Assembly (NCBI GenBank): GCA_035535195.1
Contig: DATLQK010000033.1
Span: 1 to 28,262, forward strand
DNA: 28,262 nucleotides
Direction of reading: 5' to 3'
Source: JACDAN01 sp035535195
GTDB taxonomy: Bacteria; Actinomycetota; Thermoleophilia; Gaiellales; Gaiellaceae
In this document: piece by piece, positions 7,367-14,875 of the stretch
How positions within the stretch are numbered: position 1 is the stretch's first letter
Layout: the number at the start of each line of letters is the position of its first letter
Notes under the pieces: generated by a model
What the model saw: the letters and a program-made list of their open reading frames with translations, nothing else
The model's database searches: none
Told to the model about the DNA's origin: nothing
Made by a program: the position numbers and the translations under genes

Positions 7367-8611
7367 GTGGCTGTCGAAACGCCTCTGAAACTCGATGCGC
7401 ACGCCTTGCGCGCGGACTTCCCGATCCTGGCGCAGGAGATCAACGGCAAGCCGCTCGCGTATCTCGACTCCGCCGTCACCGCCCAGAAGCCGCGGCAGAT
7501 GCTCGAGGCGATGACGAGCTTCTACGAGACCTCGTACGCGAACGTCCACCGGGGCGTCTACGCGCTCGCCGAGCGGGCGACGGAGGCGTTCGAGGGAGCG
7601 CGCGAGAAGGTCGCACGGTTCGTCAACGCCCCCTCCTCACGGGAGATCGTCTTCACGCGCAACGCGACGGAGGCGCTGAACCTCGTCGCCTACGCCTGGG
7701 GCTTCTCGAACCTCGGACCGGGCGACGTCGTCGTCGTGACGGAGCTCGAGCACCACTCAAACTTCGTGCCCTGGCAGTACGTCGCGAAGAAGCGCGGGGC
7801 GGAGTTCCGGATGATCCCACTGACGGAGAGCGGCGAGCTCGACCTGGGCGCGCTCGACGGCCTCGCCCGCGAGGGGCAGGTCAAGGTCGTCGCGACGAAC
7901 CTCGTCTCGAATGCACTCGGCACGATCAACCCGGTCGAGCGGCTGGCGGCCTGGGCGCACGAGCAGGGCGCGATCATGGTCGCCGACGCTGCCCAGGCGG
8001 CGCCCCACCGAAAGATCGACGTCCAGGCGCTCGGCTGCGACTTCCTCGCGTTCTCGGCGCACAAGCTCTGCGGGCCGAGCGGGGTCGGCGCGCTCTGGGG
8101 TCGGCGCGAGCTGCTCGAGGCGATGGAGCCGTTCAACCTCGGGGGCCACATGATCCGGAAGGTGCAGTTCGAGGAGACGACCTGGGGCGATCTGCCGCAC
8201 AAGTTCGAGGCCGGCACGGCCCCGATCGCCGAGGCCGTCGGATTCGGGGCCGCGATCGACTACGTCTCCGCCGCTGGGCTCGAGGCGATCGAGCAGCACG
8301 AGCACGAGCTCCTCGCGTACGCGCTGGAGAAGATCGGCGACGTGCCAGGGATCCAGCTCTACGGGCCCTCAGCCGACCGCCGGGCCGGCATCGTCAGCTT
8401 CAACATGGAGGGTGTCCACCCCCACGACGTCGCCCAGGTGCTCGACTGGGAGGGGGTCGCGATCCGGGCCGGCCACCATTGCTGCCAGCCGCTGATGCAG
8501 CGACTGGGCGTGGCGGCGACCAACCGGGCCAGCTTCTACCTCTACACCGTTCCCGAGGAGATCGACAGGCTCGCGGAGGGGCTCCTCCGCGTCCGCAAGG
8601 TCTTCGGCTAG
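7367..8611 (+). CDS. sufS: Cysteine desulfurase SufS
   Basis: SufS is the PLP-dependent group II cysteine desulfurase that takes sulfur from cysteine and passes it, as persulfide, to SufU for Fe-S assembly in the cytoplasm. The 414-residue product has the family length. The PLP lysine is in FSAHKLCGPSGVG (K233). The PLP-binding aspartate lies in VADAAQAAPH and the catalytic cysteine is in AGHHCCQPLM (C372). A second cysteine directly follows it, where many SufS proteins have Ala. Other landmarks are YLDSAVTAQKP, RGVYALAERAT and FTRNATEALNLVA. The GTG at 7367 gives the standard N-terminus (LRADFPILAQ). sufU starts 10 bases downstream and the Rieske gene abuts that, so sufS-sufU-Rieske looks like one transcript. 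Confidence 0.95.
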   Translation: MAVETPLKLDAHALRADFPILAQEINGKPLAYLDSAVTAQKPRQMLEAMTSFYETSYANVHRGVYALAERATEAFEGAREKVARFVNAPSSREIVFTRNATEALNLVAYAWGFSNLGPGDVVVVTELEHHSNFVPWQYVAKKRGAEFRMIPLTESGELDLGALDGLAREGQVKVVATNLVSNALGTINPVERLAAWAHEQGAIMVADAAQAAPHRKIDVQALGCDFLAFSAHKLCGPSGVGALWGRRELLEAMEPFNLGGHMIRKVQFEETTWGDLPHKFEAGTAPIAEAVGFGAAIDYVSAAGLEAIEQHEHELLAYALEKIGDVPGIQLYGPSADRRAGIVSFNMEGVHPHDVAQVLDWEGVAIRAGHHCCQPLMQRLGVAATNRASFYLYTVPEEIDRLAEGLLRVRKVFG

Positions 8612-8621
8612 CCTCGTTTCC

Positions 8622-9053
8622 ATGGAAGACCTGTACAGAGAGGTCATCCTCGACCACTACAAGAACCCGCGCGGACACGGGGTGATCGAGGACGCGGACG
8701 CCGAGGCCGAGGGCATGAACCCACTCTGCGGCGACGAGGTCGCGATCTACGTCGCGTTCGACGAGGACGGCGAGAGGATCCACGAGGTCAAGTTCTCCGG
8801 CCGCGGCTGCGCGATCAGCCAGGCGTCGACGTCGATGCTGATGGAGATGGTCATGGGCCGGACTGCCACCGAGGTCGGCGAGCTCTCGAAGGAGGAGCTC
8901 CTCGACGAGATCGGGATCCCCAACATGTCGCCGATCCGGATCAAGTGCGCGCTGCTCGGCCTTGGGGTCCTCAAGGTCGCGCTGCACCGCGCCAAGGGCA
9001 CGCCGCTCCCCGAGGAGTGGGCGGGGCTCGACGAAGAGTTCCAGGTTCGGTAG
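8622..9053 (+). CDS. sufU: SufU-type sulfur acceptor / Fe-S assembly protein
   Basis: SufU is the zinc protein that accepts persulfide sulfur from SufS in Gram-positive and actinobacterial Suf systems. The 143-residue product starts MEDLYREVILDHYKNPRGHG, the standard family opening. The zinc/sulfur-transfer ligands are visible as NPLCGDE (C36, D38), GRGCAIS (C63) and RIKCALL (C109). The SufU-specific insertion relative to IscU is present between the second and third cysteines. The ATG lies 10 bases after the sufS stop. The stop is directly followed by the TTG of the Rieske gene. The pairing with sufS argues that it is the SufS partner and not a general IscU scaffold. Confidence 0.93.
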   Translation: MEDLYREVILDHYKNPRGHGVIEDADAEAEGMNPLCGDEVAIYVAFDEDGERIHEVKFSGRGCAISQASTSMLMEMVMGRTATEVGELSKEELLDEIGIPNMSPIRIKCALLGLGVLKVALHRAKGTPLPEEWAGLDEEFQVR

Positions 9054-9371
9054 TTGGCGCTCGTCGACGTGGCTCCGGTGGACGAGTTTCCGCCGGGGTC
9101 GGTGAAGATCGTCCGGGCGGGGTCAATCGCCGTCGGCGTCTTCCGTCTTCCTGACGACCTGTACTGCGCGATCGAGGATCGCTGCTCGCACGACGACGGG
9201 CCGCTTGCGGAGGGCGACTACGACCTCGACGAGGGTGTCGTCATCTGCCCCCGCCACGGCTCGCGGTTCGACATCTGCAGCGGCCGGCCGCTCTCGCTCC
9301 CGGCCTACGAGCCGGTCGACACGTTCCCAGTCGTGATCGAGGACGGCTGGGTCAAGGTCGACGTAACCTGA
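9054..9371 (+). CDS. Rieske [2Fe-2S] ferredoxin-like protein
   Basis: This is a 105-residue small Rieske protein of the dioxygenase-ferredoxin (NirD-like) type, without signal peptide or membrane anchor, so it should be cytoplasmic. The cluster ligands are seen as DRCSHDDGPL (C44, H46) and CPRHGSRFD (C65, H68), the C-x-H ... C-xx-H pair. The sequence between them (EGDYDLDEGVV) and the end (EDGWVKVDV) fit the fold. Similar proteins often follow sufS-sufU in actinobacteria; the role as electron carrier or cluster recipient is not established from sequence. The start is probably TTG at 9054, immediately after the sufU stop codon, with an in-frame GTG at 9069 as the alternative. Translational coupling with sufU is likely. 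Confidence 0.88.
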   Translation: MALVDVAPVDEFPPGSVKIVRAGSIAVGVFRLPDDLYCAIEDRCSHDDGPLAEGDYDLDEGVVICPRHGSRFDICSGRPLSLPAYEPVDTFPVVIEDGWVKVDVT

Positions 9372-9426
9372 TCGCCACAGTGGTCGGCCCGCCGGCCGCC
9401 GGGGACGGGTTGGAACGAAGGGCAAC

Positions 9427-9432
9427 TAGGGT
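9427..9432 (+). promoter_or_regulatory. Candidate -10 box for a leaderless methyltransferase transcript
   Basis: TAGGGT (TANNNT) lies six bases before the GTG at 9439. The gap from 9372 to 9438 contains no ribosome-binding site, so a leaderless transcript is the simplest reading. No good -35 is present at 16-18 bases. Confidence 0.3.
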
Positions 9433-9438
9433 ACGGCC

Positions 9439-10026
9439 GTGCTGGACGACCGGGTTCGCGCGGTGCTCGAGCGCCTCGAGGCCGAGGACGCGTCGGAGCG
9501 CGAGCGGAACGTATCGCGGGAGCAGCGCTCGCGACAGGTCGCCCGCACGACGGGGCAGTTCCTCTTCGCCCTCGTCGCGCCGCAGACCGATTGCGAGGTG
9601 CTCGAGCTCGGCGGCTCTCGGGGCTACTCGACGATCTGGTTTGCCGCAGGCGTCCGAGACCTCGGCGGCCGCGTCCTGTCGCTCGAATCCGACCCCGCGA
9701 AGTGCGACGCCTGGCGCCGCAACGTCGCCGAGGCGGGGCTGGACGACGTCGCCGAGCTGATCGAAGGAGACGCGTTCGAGACGCTCCGTGCGATCGACGA
9801 CGTCTTCGACGTCGTCTTCATCGACGCGGAGAAGGAGGACTACGAGCGCCTGTTCGACCTTTCCCGCGACAAGGTCGAGCCCGGCGCCCTCTTCGTCGCC
9901 GACAACGTCCTCTCGCACGCCGACCCCCTCGCCGACTACTCCCGCCACCGCCAGGCCGACCCGACGCTCGAGTCCGTGACGGTCCCGCTCGACCGTGGAT
10001 TAGAGCTGTCCGCTGTCCTGAAGTAG
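9439..10026 (+). CDS. O-methyltransferase-like SAM-dependent methyltransferase
   Basis: This 195-residue class I methyltransferase belongs to the small O-methyltransferase group (Methyltransf_3/24-like). The SAM-binding motif I is VLELGGSRGYSTIWFA, motif II has the acidic SLESDPAKC, and DVVFIDAEKEDYERLFDL is the metal/substrate-side motif typical of catechol-type and related enzymes. FVADNVLSHADPL corresponds to the conserved ADN segment. The substrate cannot be told. The GTG at 9439 is preceded by a possible -10 box and no ribosome-binding site. The gene ends just before the structured leader of the ABC-F gene, whose promoter may lie in its last codons. Confidence 0.85.
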   Translation: MLDDRVRAVLERLEAEDASERERNVSREQRSRQVARTTGQFLFALVAPQTDCEVLELGGSRGYSTIWFAAGVRDLGGRVLSLESDPAKCDAWRRNVAEAGLDDVAELIEGDAFETLRAIDDVFDVVFIDAEKEDYERLFDLSRDKVEPGALFVADNVLSHADPLADYSRHRQADPTLESVTVPLDRGLELSAVLK

Positions 10027-10067
10027 TCGCTACAGTTCGACTACCGCGGAAAGGAGGTGGTCCGGTA

Positions 10068-10109
10068 GTGACACATTCAAGTACGGGCAGTGGAGGTACC
10101 AGCGGGTAG
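10068..10109 (+). CDS. Leader peptide, 13 residues, upstream of the ABC-F gene
   Basis: GTG at 10068 opens MTHSSTGSGGTSG and stops with TAG at 10107. It follows GAAAGGAGGTGGTCC, an almost complete complement of the 16S rRNA 3' tail, with ten bases between AGGAGG and the GTG. The last four codons and the stop lie inside the closing stem of the leader RNA, so a ribosome finishing or stalling here would open that stem. This is how drug-inducible ABC-F and similar genes are often controlled. The peptide itself matches nothing I recognise. Confidence 0.45.
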   Translation: MTHSSTGSGGTSG

Positions 10110-10231
10110 GGGCGTGTCCCTGAGACCTGAAGGGAACCGCCTAGCCAGCGTGGGGGACGTCGCGCTACGCGCCGCCGGCACCTAGCCGAGCAGGTAAGCG
10201 CCTCTACCAAATCCACCGCTGGTATTGGAAC

Positions 10232-10263
10232 GGGGCCGCTGGAAACAGCGGCCCCTTCTTTTT
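10232..10263 (+). terminator. Intrinsic terminator / attenuator before the ABC-F gene
   Basis: A perfect 10-bp stem (GGGGCCGCTG with CAGCGGCCCC) is closed by a GAAA tetraloop and followed by TTCTTTTT. It ends 42 bases before the ABC-F ATG. It must be passed to transcribe that gene unless a promoter lies in the short remaining gap. Confidence 0.85.
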
Positions 10264-10305
10264 CCTCCCGCTCGGCCGTCGCCGAGGAAAGCTTCGGAAC
10301 AAGCC

Positions 10306-12180
10306 ATGGCAGTCGTGATCGCAAACAACCTTCGGAAGGACCTGGCGGGAGACAACCTCTTCGACGGCGTTTCGTTCAAGGTCGAGCGCCGCGATCGGCT
10401 CTCGCTCGGCGGCCCGAACGGAGCGGGCAAGACGACATTGCTCCGGATGCTCGTCGGCGAGCTGGGCGTCGACGGCGGCAAGCTCGCGTTCTCGAAGGGG
10501 ACTCGCGTTGCGCTGCACGACCAGCGGCCGCCGCTCGACCGCGGTCTCACGCTGCGCGAGTACGTCCTCTCGGGCGCAGCCGACCTGATCGCGCTGGAAG
10601 AGGAGCTCCGCGAGCTGGAGACGGCGATGGCGGCAGGCGTCCACGACGCCGCGGCGCTCGACCGCTACGCCGCCGCCCAGGCGCGCCTCGAGCACGCGGG
10701 TGGCTACGGCTGGCGCGACCGCACCGCCGGCGTGATCCGCGGCCTTGGCTTCGCTGACCACGATCTCGACCGGGCGCTCGACACTTTCTCGGGCGGTGAG
10801 CTCACCCGCGCCTCGCTGGCCCGTGCCCTCGCCGGCGACCCCGACCTCCTGCTGCTCGACGAGCCGACGAACCACCTGGACGTCGAGAGCATCGAGTGGC
10901 TCGAGCGCGAGCTCCAGTCGCTGGACGCCGGGGTGATCCTCGTCGCCCACGACCGTTGGTTTCTCGAGTCGGTCACGAACGCGGTGCTCGAGCTCGCCGG
11001 TGGACGGTCGCTCTACTTCGCGGGCCCGTGGTCGAAGTGGCGCCTCGAGAAGGCCGCCCGGGCCCAGCAGGCGGAGAAGACGATCGGCCGCCTCGACGCG
11101 GACATTGCCCGCCTCGAGCGATTCGTGGAGCGGTTTCGGTACAAGAAGAACAAGGCGAAGCAGGCCCAGGCGAAGCTGACGCACATCGGCCGGTTGGCCG
11201 GCGAGCGGGGCAAGTCGGCCGCCGAGCTCGAGAACCTCACGCGCAGTCAGCGCTCGCTCGGCTTCGACTTCTTCAAGCCTGCGCGCAGCGGGCGGACCGT
11301 CGTGGAGGCGGAGGACCTGGCGATCGCAGCCGGCGAGAAGCAGCTCCTGGACGCCGTGTCGTTCGCGCTCGAGCGCGGCGAGCATCTCGCGCTGGTCGGC
11401 CCGAACGGGTCGGGCAAGACGACCCTCCTCGAGACGATCCTCGGCCGCCATGAGCCCCGCGCCGGCTCGGTCCGGCTCGGCTACGGCGTGGAGCCGGCGT
11501 ACTTCTCTCAGCACGAGATCGAGCTGGACGAGCGAGGCAGCGTTCTGGACTGCGTGCAGCGCGCCACGGGCCTCCAGCGGCCGCAGGCTCAGTCCCTGCT
11601 CGGCCGCTTCCTCTTCTCGGGCTGGCAGGAGCACGAGAAGCCGGTGACGGCGCTGTCGGGGGGCGAGCGGCGCCGGTTGGCCCTCGCGCTCGTCGTCGCG
11701 TCCGGCGCGAACCTGCTGATCCTGGACGAGCCGACCAACCACCTCGACCTCGAGAGCCGCGAGGCCCTCGAAGCGGCGCTCGAGGCGTTCCCGGGCACCG
11801 TGCTCCTCGTCTCCCACGACCGCGCGCTCCTCGACGCGGTCGCCGAGCGGACGCTGGCGATCGAGCACCGCACGCTCCGCAGCTATGAGGGCGGTTGGGC
11901 CGAGCTGATCCGGCGCCGCGAGGAGCTCGAGCAGACGGCCGAGCCGCCGCCGGCGCGGAAGCCGCCGAAGCGCAAGCCGCAGCCGGCGAGGCCAAAGGGC
12001 CCGACGCCGCTCGAGACCGTCGAGGCGGAGATCGCCGCGAAGGAGGAGGCGGTCGCCGAGCTCGAGCGGCGCCTGGTGGAAGACTGGAGCAACGTCGAGC
12101 TTTTGACCGCGCACCGCGCGGCGCGCGACGAGCTCCAGGCGCTGCTCGCCCGCTGGGAGACGCTCTTCGAGAAGGCCTAG
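10306..12180 (+). CDS. ABC-F family ATPase (ribosome-associated, Uup/resistance type)
   Basis: The 624-residue protein has two ABC ATPase cassettes and no membrane helices, the ABC-F layout; these proteins act on the ribosome. Cassette 1 has Walker A GGPNGAGKTT (K42), signature FSGGELTRASL and Walker B LLLDEPTNHLD (E186). Cassette 2 has Walker A GPNGSGKTT (K371), signature LSGGERRRLAL and LILDEPTNHLD (E475). Between them is a charged helical linker (about residues 250-320) rich in Lys/Arg. The C-terminus is a proline/lysine-rich tether and a coiled-coil-like helix pair, as in Uup-like members. ATG at 10306 is chosen because earlier in-frame starts would lie inside the terminator. Housekeeping (EttA/Uup) versus antibiotic protection cannot be settled by sequence, but the attenuator-like leader fits inducible resistance. 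Confidence 0.9.
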   Translation: MAVVIANNLRKDLAGDNLFDGVSFKVERRDRLSLGGPNGAGKTTLLRMLVGELGVDGGKLAFSKGTRVALHDQRPPLDRGLTLREYVLSGAADLIALEEELRELETAMAAGVHDAAALDRYAAAQARLEHAGGYGWRDRTAGVIRGLGFADHDLDRALDTFSGGELTRASLARALAGDPDLLLLDEPTNHLDVESIEWLERELQSLDAGVILVAHDRWFLESVTNAVLELAGGRSLYFAGPWSKWRLEKAARAQQAEKTIGRLDADIARLERFVERFRYKKNKAKQAQAKLTHIGRLAGERGKSAAELENLTRSQRSLGFDFFKPARSGRTVVEAEDLAIAAGEKQLLDAVSFALERGEHLALVGPNGSGKTTLLETILGRHEPRAGSVRLGYGVEPAYFSQHEIELDERGSVLDCVQRATGLQRPQAQSLLGRFLFSGWQEHEKPVTALSGGERRRLALALVVASGANLLILDEPTNHLDLESREALEAALEAFPGTVLLVSHDRALLDAVAERTLAIEHRTLRSYEGGWAELIRRREELEQTAEPPPARKPPKRKPQPARPKGPTPLETVEAEIAAKEEAVAELERRLVEDWSNVELLTAHRAARDELQALLARWETLFEKA

Positions 12181-12188
12181 TCGCGCGG

Positions 12189-12213
12189 CGGGCGTACCGC
12201 CCGGCAGGTTTTT
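12189..12213 (+). terminator. Intrinsic terminator after the ABC-F gene
   Basis: CGGGCG-TAC-CGCCCG forms a 6-bp hairpin at 12189-12203, followed by GCAGG and TTTTT (12209-12213), directly after the ABC-F stop codon. It separates this gene from the sensor kinase downstream. Confidence 0.6.
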
Positions 12214-12270
12214 GCGCCAACTTCCGCGCCGCACCCCTAGCAATCCTCCGGGGCGGCTGCTTCACTCTCT

Positions 12271-14814
12271 GTGCCCCATTCCTCGCTCAAAGAAGCTCAC
12301 CTGCGCGACCTCAAACCGCGGATTCGACCCTTCTTCGCTGTTCTTGCGGCAGCTGCCGCAGGCTGGCTGCTGACCGCCCTCCTGGTCGCGGACGACTGGG
12401 TCGCCGGGCTGATCGCGATCCCGATCTGGATCGCCGCCGGTGCGGTCGCCTTCTGGCTCGCCGAGCAGCTCCGAGCACGCACGGATGCGCAGCGGCTCGC
12501 CGAGAGCCGACTGGAGAGCGCGCGGGAGGCGTCACACGACGCCGTGCTGCGGATCGACGCGGACGGCACGATCTCCGCCTGGAGCCGGGGTGCCGAGGCA
12601 CTGTACGGGCACGGGGCTGACGAGCTCGTCGGCCGTCCGCTGGCAGAGCTCCTGGACGAGCCCGACGCGGAGCGGGTCGTCGAGGCCGTTCGAAGCGGCG
12701 CGCGGCTCCACGACTCGATGCAGCAGCGCCGCCGGGACGGCACGGAGTTCATGGCGGCCGTCGCCGTCGTGCCGACCGGCGCCCAGTCGGGTGAGGCGAT
12801 CGTGGTGGCACGAGACGTGGGCGAGCTGCGGCGGACGACGACCGAGCTCAGAAACACCGAAGCGAAGTACCGCTCGCTCGCGGAGCACCTTCCGCTCGTC
12901 ACGTACGTCGAGTCGCTCGACGGCGAGCGGAAGACCACGTTCGTGAGCCCCCAGATCGACCGGCTCGTGGGCTACACCGCCGAGGAGTGGCTGGACGACC
13001 CGGGCCTCTTTCTCCGCCTCGTCCACGCCGAGGACAGCGACGGCGTCGCGGCCGCTCGCGAGACGGTCGACCCGGCCCGCGGCATCCGACTGACCTACCG
13101 CGTCGTCGCCCGCGACGGCAGGGTCGTCTGGGTGCGCGAGGAGGCGGCGATGGTGCGCGACGAATTCGGAAACGCGCTCTGCATCCAGGGCTACCTCCTC
13201 GACGTGAGCGAGCGGAAGGCGGCCGAGCTGGAGCGAACCGAGCTGCGCACGGCCGAGGCGGCGACGGGCGAGCAAGCACGCGCCCGCCAGCGGAAGCTCG
13301 AGTTCGTGGCCGAGGTCGCCTCGATCCTCGGCTCGTCGCTCGACGCGCAGTCCACGGTCGCCGAGGTGGCGGCGCTCGTGACGCGCGACACCGCGGAATG
13401 GTGCGTCGTCGACGTCCTCCACGAGGAGGGGACGGTGATGCGGTGGGCCGCCGTAGGAACCGAGCCGGCCGAGCCTGGGGGCGAGACCGACGTGGCCGAG
13501 GTCACTCCTGCCTCCCCGGCCGAGCTGACGGAGTCCGAGATCCGCGTGCCGCTGATTGCGCGCGGCCGTCGCGCGGTCGGGTTGCTCACGCTCGCCCGCG
13601 GCGAGCATGCGGCGCCGTTCGTCGCCGACGACCTTCCGTGGGCCCGCGCCCTGGCCGGGATGATCGCCGTCGCGATCGACAACGCACGACTGCACAGAGA
13701 GCTCCAGGCCCAGTCGGACGCGAACAAGGTCCTCAGGCATATCGGCGAGGGTGTCTTCCACGTCGACGTCGCCGGCCTGATCCGCCTCTGGAATCCCGTC
13801 GCCGCGACGATCGTCGGCGTCTCGGCCGACACCGCCGTGGGGAAGCCCGTCCCCGACGTGATCGCGGACTGGCACGAACTCGCGGATCGGGTGCCGGTCG
13901 GCACCCCGGCCGAGCCCGCCCGGCCCGCGACGTTGCCGCTCGAGACCGAGCGGGGCGAGTGGTGGCTGTCGATCGCGGGGGTCGAGTTCGGCGGCGGAAC
14001 GGTCTACGCCTTCCGCGACGTCACCGAAGAGCACAAGATCGAGGAGCTGAAGGCGGAGTTCATTGCGACCGCGTCCCACGAGCTGCGCACGCCGCTCGCC
14101 GCCGTCTACGGCGCGGCACAGACCCTGCTCCGGCACGACTTTGCCTTGGACGAGGCGGGACGCGAGCGGTTCATCGGTTTGATCGTCGACGAGTCGGACC
14201 GCCTCGCCCACATCGTCAACCAGATTCTGCTCGCGAACCAGCTCGAGGTCGGGCGGGTCGACCTCGAGACCGAGCCGTTCGACGCGACCGAGCTGATCGA
14301 GCGGGTGGTCGAGTCGGCGAAGACGCATGCACCGGGGACCGTCACATTCGACGTCCAGGTTGGCTCGGGCGTCCCGCGGATCGCAGCCGACAAGGACCGG
14401 GCGCGGCAGGTGCTCGTGAACCTCGTCGAGAACGCGGTGAAGTACTCGCCGCAGGGCGGCCGCGTGGAGGTGGGAGCAGAGGCCCGCGCCGGGGAGGTCG
14501 TCTTCCGCGTGGTCGACGAGGGAATGGGTATTCCCGACCACGAGCAAGAGCGGATCTTCGAGAAGTTCTACCGCCTCGACCCGAACATGACGAAGGGCAT
14601 CGGCGGGACGGGCCTCGGGCTCTACATCTGCAGCGAGCTCGTCGAGCGGATGGGCGGAGAGATCTGGCTCGAGTCGGAGGAGGGGAAGGGCTCGGCCTTC
14701 TTCTTCCAGCTGCCCAGCGCGGGCGAGCCTTCCGTCCTGCCGAGGACGCTGGAGCTCGCGGAGCCCGAGCGCGCGGGAGCCGGCTCGACAGCGCGCCGCC
14801 TCCGGCCGCGGTAG
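12271..14814 (+). CDS. Membrane sensor histidine kinase with PAS-PAS-GAF-PAS input
   Basis: This 847-residue hybrid-length sensor kinase has no receiver domain. Two hydrophobic helices lie near residues 20-65 (FFAVLAAAAAGWLLTALLV and AGLIAIPIWIAAGAVAFWL), so it is membrane-anchored with little outside the cell. Inputs follow in the cytoplasm: PAS (about 78-195), PAS with PAC tail (about 198-315), GAF (about 345-480) and PAS (about 482-590). The HisKA dimerisation domain has ATASHELRTPL (H603). The ATPase has the N box NLVENAVKYSP, then DEGMGIPDHE and GGTGLGLYICSELV. No response regulator is adjacent, so it is an orphan here. Signal is unknown; redox, light or small ligands are typical of PAS/GAF arrays. 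GTG at 12271 lacks a clear ribosome-binding site. Confidence 0.9.
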   Translation: MPHSSLKEAHLRDLKPRIRPFFAVLAAAAAGWLLTALLVADDWVAGLIAIPIWIAAGAVAFWLAEQLRARTDAQRLAESRLESAREASHDAVLRIDADGTISAWSRGAEALYGHGADELVGRPLAELLDEPDAERVVEAVRSGARLHDSMQQRRRDGTEFMAAVAVVPTGAQSGEAIVVARDVGELRRTTTELRNTEAKYRSLAEHLPLVTYVESLDGERKTTFVSPQIDRLVGYTAEEWLDDPGLFLRLVHAEDSDGVAAARETVDPARGIRLTYRVVARDGRVVWVREEAAMVRDEFGNALCIQGYLLDVSERKAAELERTELRTAEAATGEQARARQRKLEFVAEVASILGSSLDAQSTVAEVAALVTRDTAEWCVVDVLHEEGTVMRWAAVGTEPAEPGGETDVAEVTPASPAELTESEIRVPLIARGRRAVGLLTLARGEHAAPFVADDLPWARALAGMIAVAIDNARLHRELQAQSDANKVLRHIGEGVFHVDVAGLIRLWNPVAATIVGVSADTAVGKPVPDVIADWHELADRVPVGTPAEPARPATLPLETERGEWWLSIAGVEFGGGTVYAFRDVTEEHKIEELKAEFIATASHELRTPLAAVYGAAQTLLRHDFALDEAGRERFIGLIVDESDRLAHIVNQILLANQLEVGRVDLETEPFDATELIERVVESAKTHAPGTVTFDVQVGSGVPRIAADKDRARQVLVNLVENAVKYSPQGGRVEVGAEARAGEVVFRVVDEGMGIPDHEQERIFEKFYRLDPNMTKGIGGTGLGLYICSELVERMGGEIWLESEEGKGSAFFFQLPSAGEPSVLPRTLELAEPERAGAGSTARRLRPR

Positions 14815-14831
14815 GCGCTCGGCTAGGCCCG

Positions 14832-14861
14832 CCGCTCCCCGGCCGGTGAGCCGGGGAGCGG
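14832..14861. terminator. Bidirectional hairpin between convergent kinase and peroxidase genes
   Basis: A perfect 12-bp inverted repeat (CCGCTCCCCGGC with GCCGGGGAGCGG, six-base loop) fills most of the 61-base gap between the two stop codons. It lacks a T run on either side. It probably stops or stabilises both transcripts. Confidence 0.6.
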
Positions 14862-14875
14862 GGCGAGCCGCGGTA

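Larger units (their letters stand above)
10041..10263 (+). promoter_or_regulatory. Structured leader RNA with peptide and terminator upstream of the ABC-F gene (candidate attenuator)
   Basis: The gap between the methyltransferase and the ABC-F gene holds a compact RNA. A 6-bp hairpin (CTACCG 10041-10046 with CGGTAG 10063-10068) presents an extended Shine-Dalgarno in its loop. A 9-bp stem pairs TACCAGCGG (10097-10105) with CCGCTGGTA (10216-10224). Adjacent to it GGTAGGGGCG (10105-10114) pairs with CGCCTCTACC (10199-10208), with one G-U. Then comes a strong terminator. CCAGCGG at 10099 could instead pair with CCGCTGG of the terminator 5' arm (10236-10242). A possible -10 (TACAGT, 10031-10036) would start the RNA near 10043. 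It could be a stand-alone small RNA; the peptide and the downstream ABC-F gene favour antibiotic- or translation-responsive attenuation. Confidence 0.55.

Noticed and set aside
10115..10198. TPP or cyclic-di-AMP riboswitch in the ABC-F leader, suggested by CTGAGA and GGGTAGGGG
   Set aside because: The other conserved segments of those riboswitches are absent, and the stems do not follow their layout.
10225..10305. Earlier in-frame start for the ABC-F protein
   Set aside because: It would translate through the terminator hairpin and adds a basic stretch foreign to the family; ATG at 10306 aligns with ABC-F N-termini.
10204..12243. 679-codon minus-strand frame opposite the ABC-F gene
   Set aside because: Low-complexity Arg/Leu/Glu-rich translation, and it runs through the terminator and the structured leader.
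12532..14547. 671-codon minus-strand frame opposite the PAS kinase
   Set aside because: The plus strand has clear PAS, GAF, HisKA and ATPase motifs throughout; the minus translation shows no domain and is a shadow.
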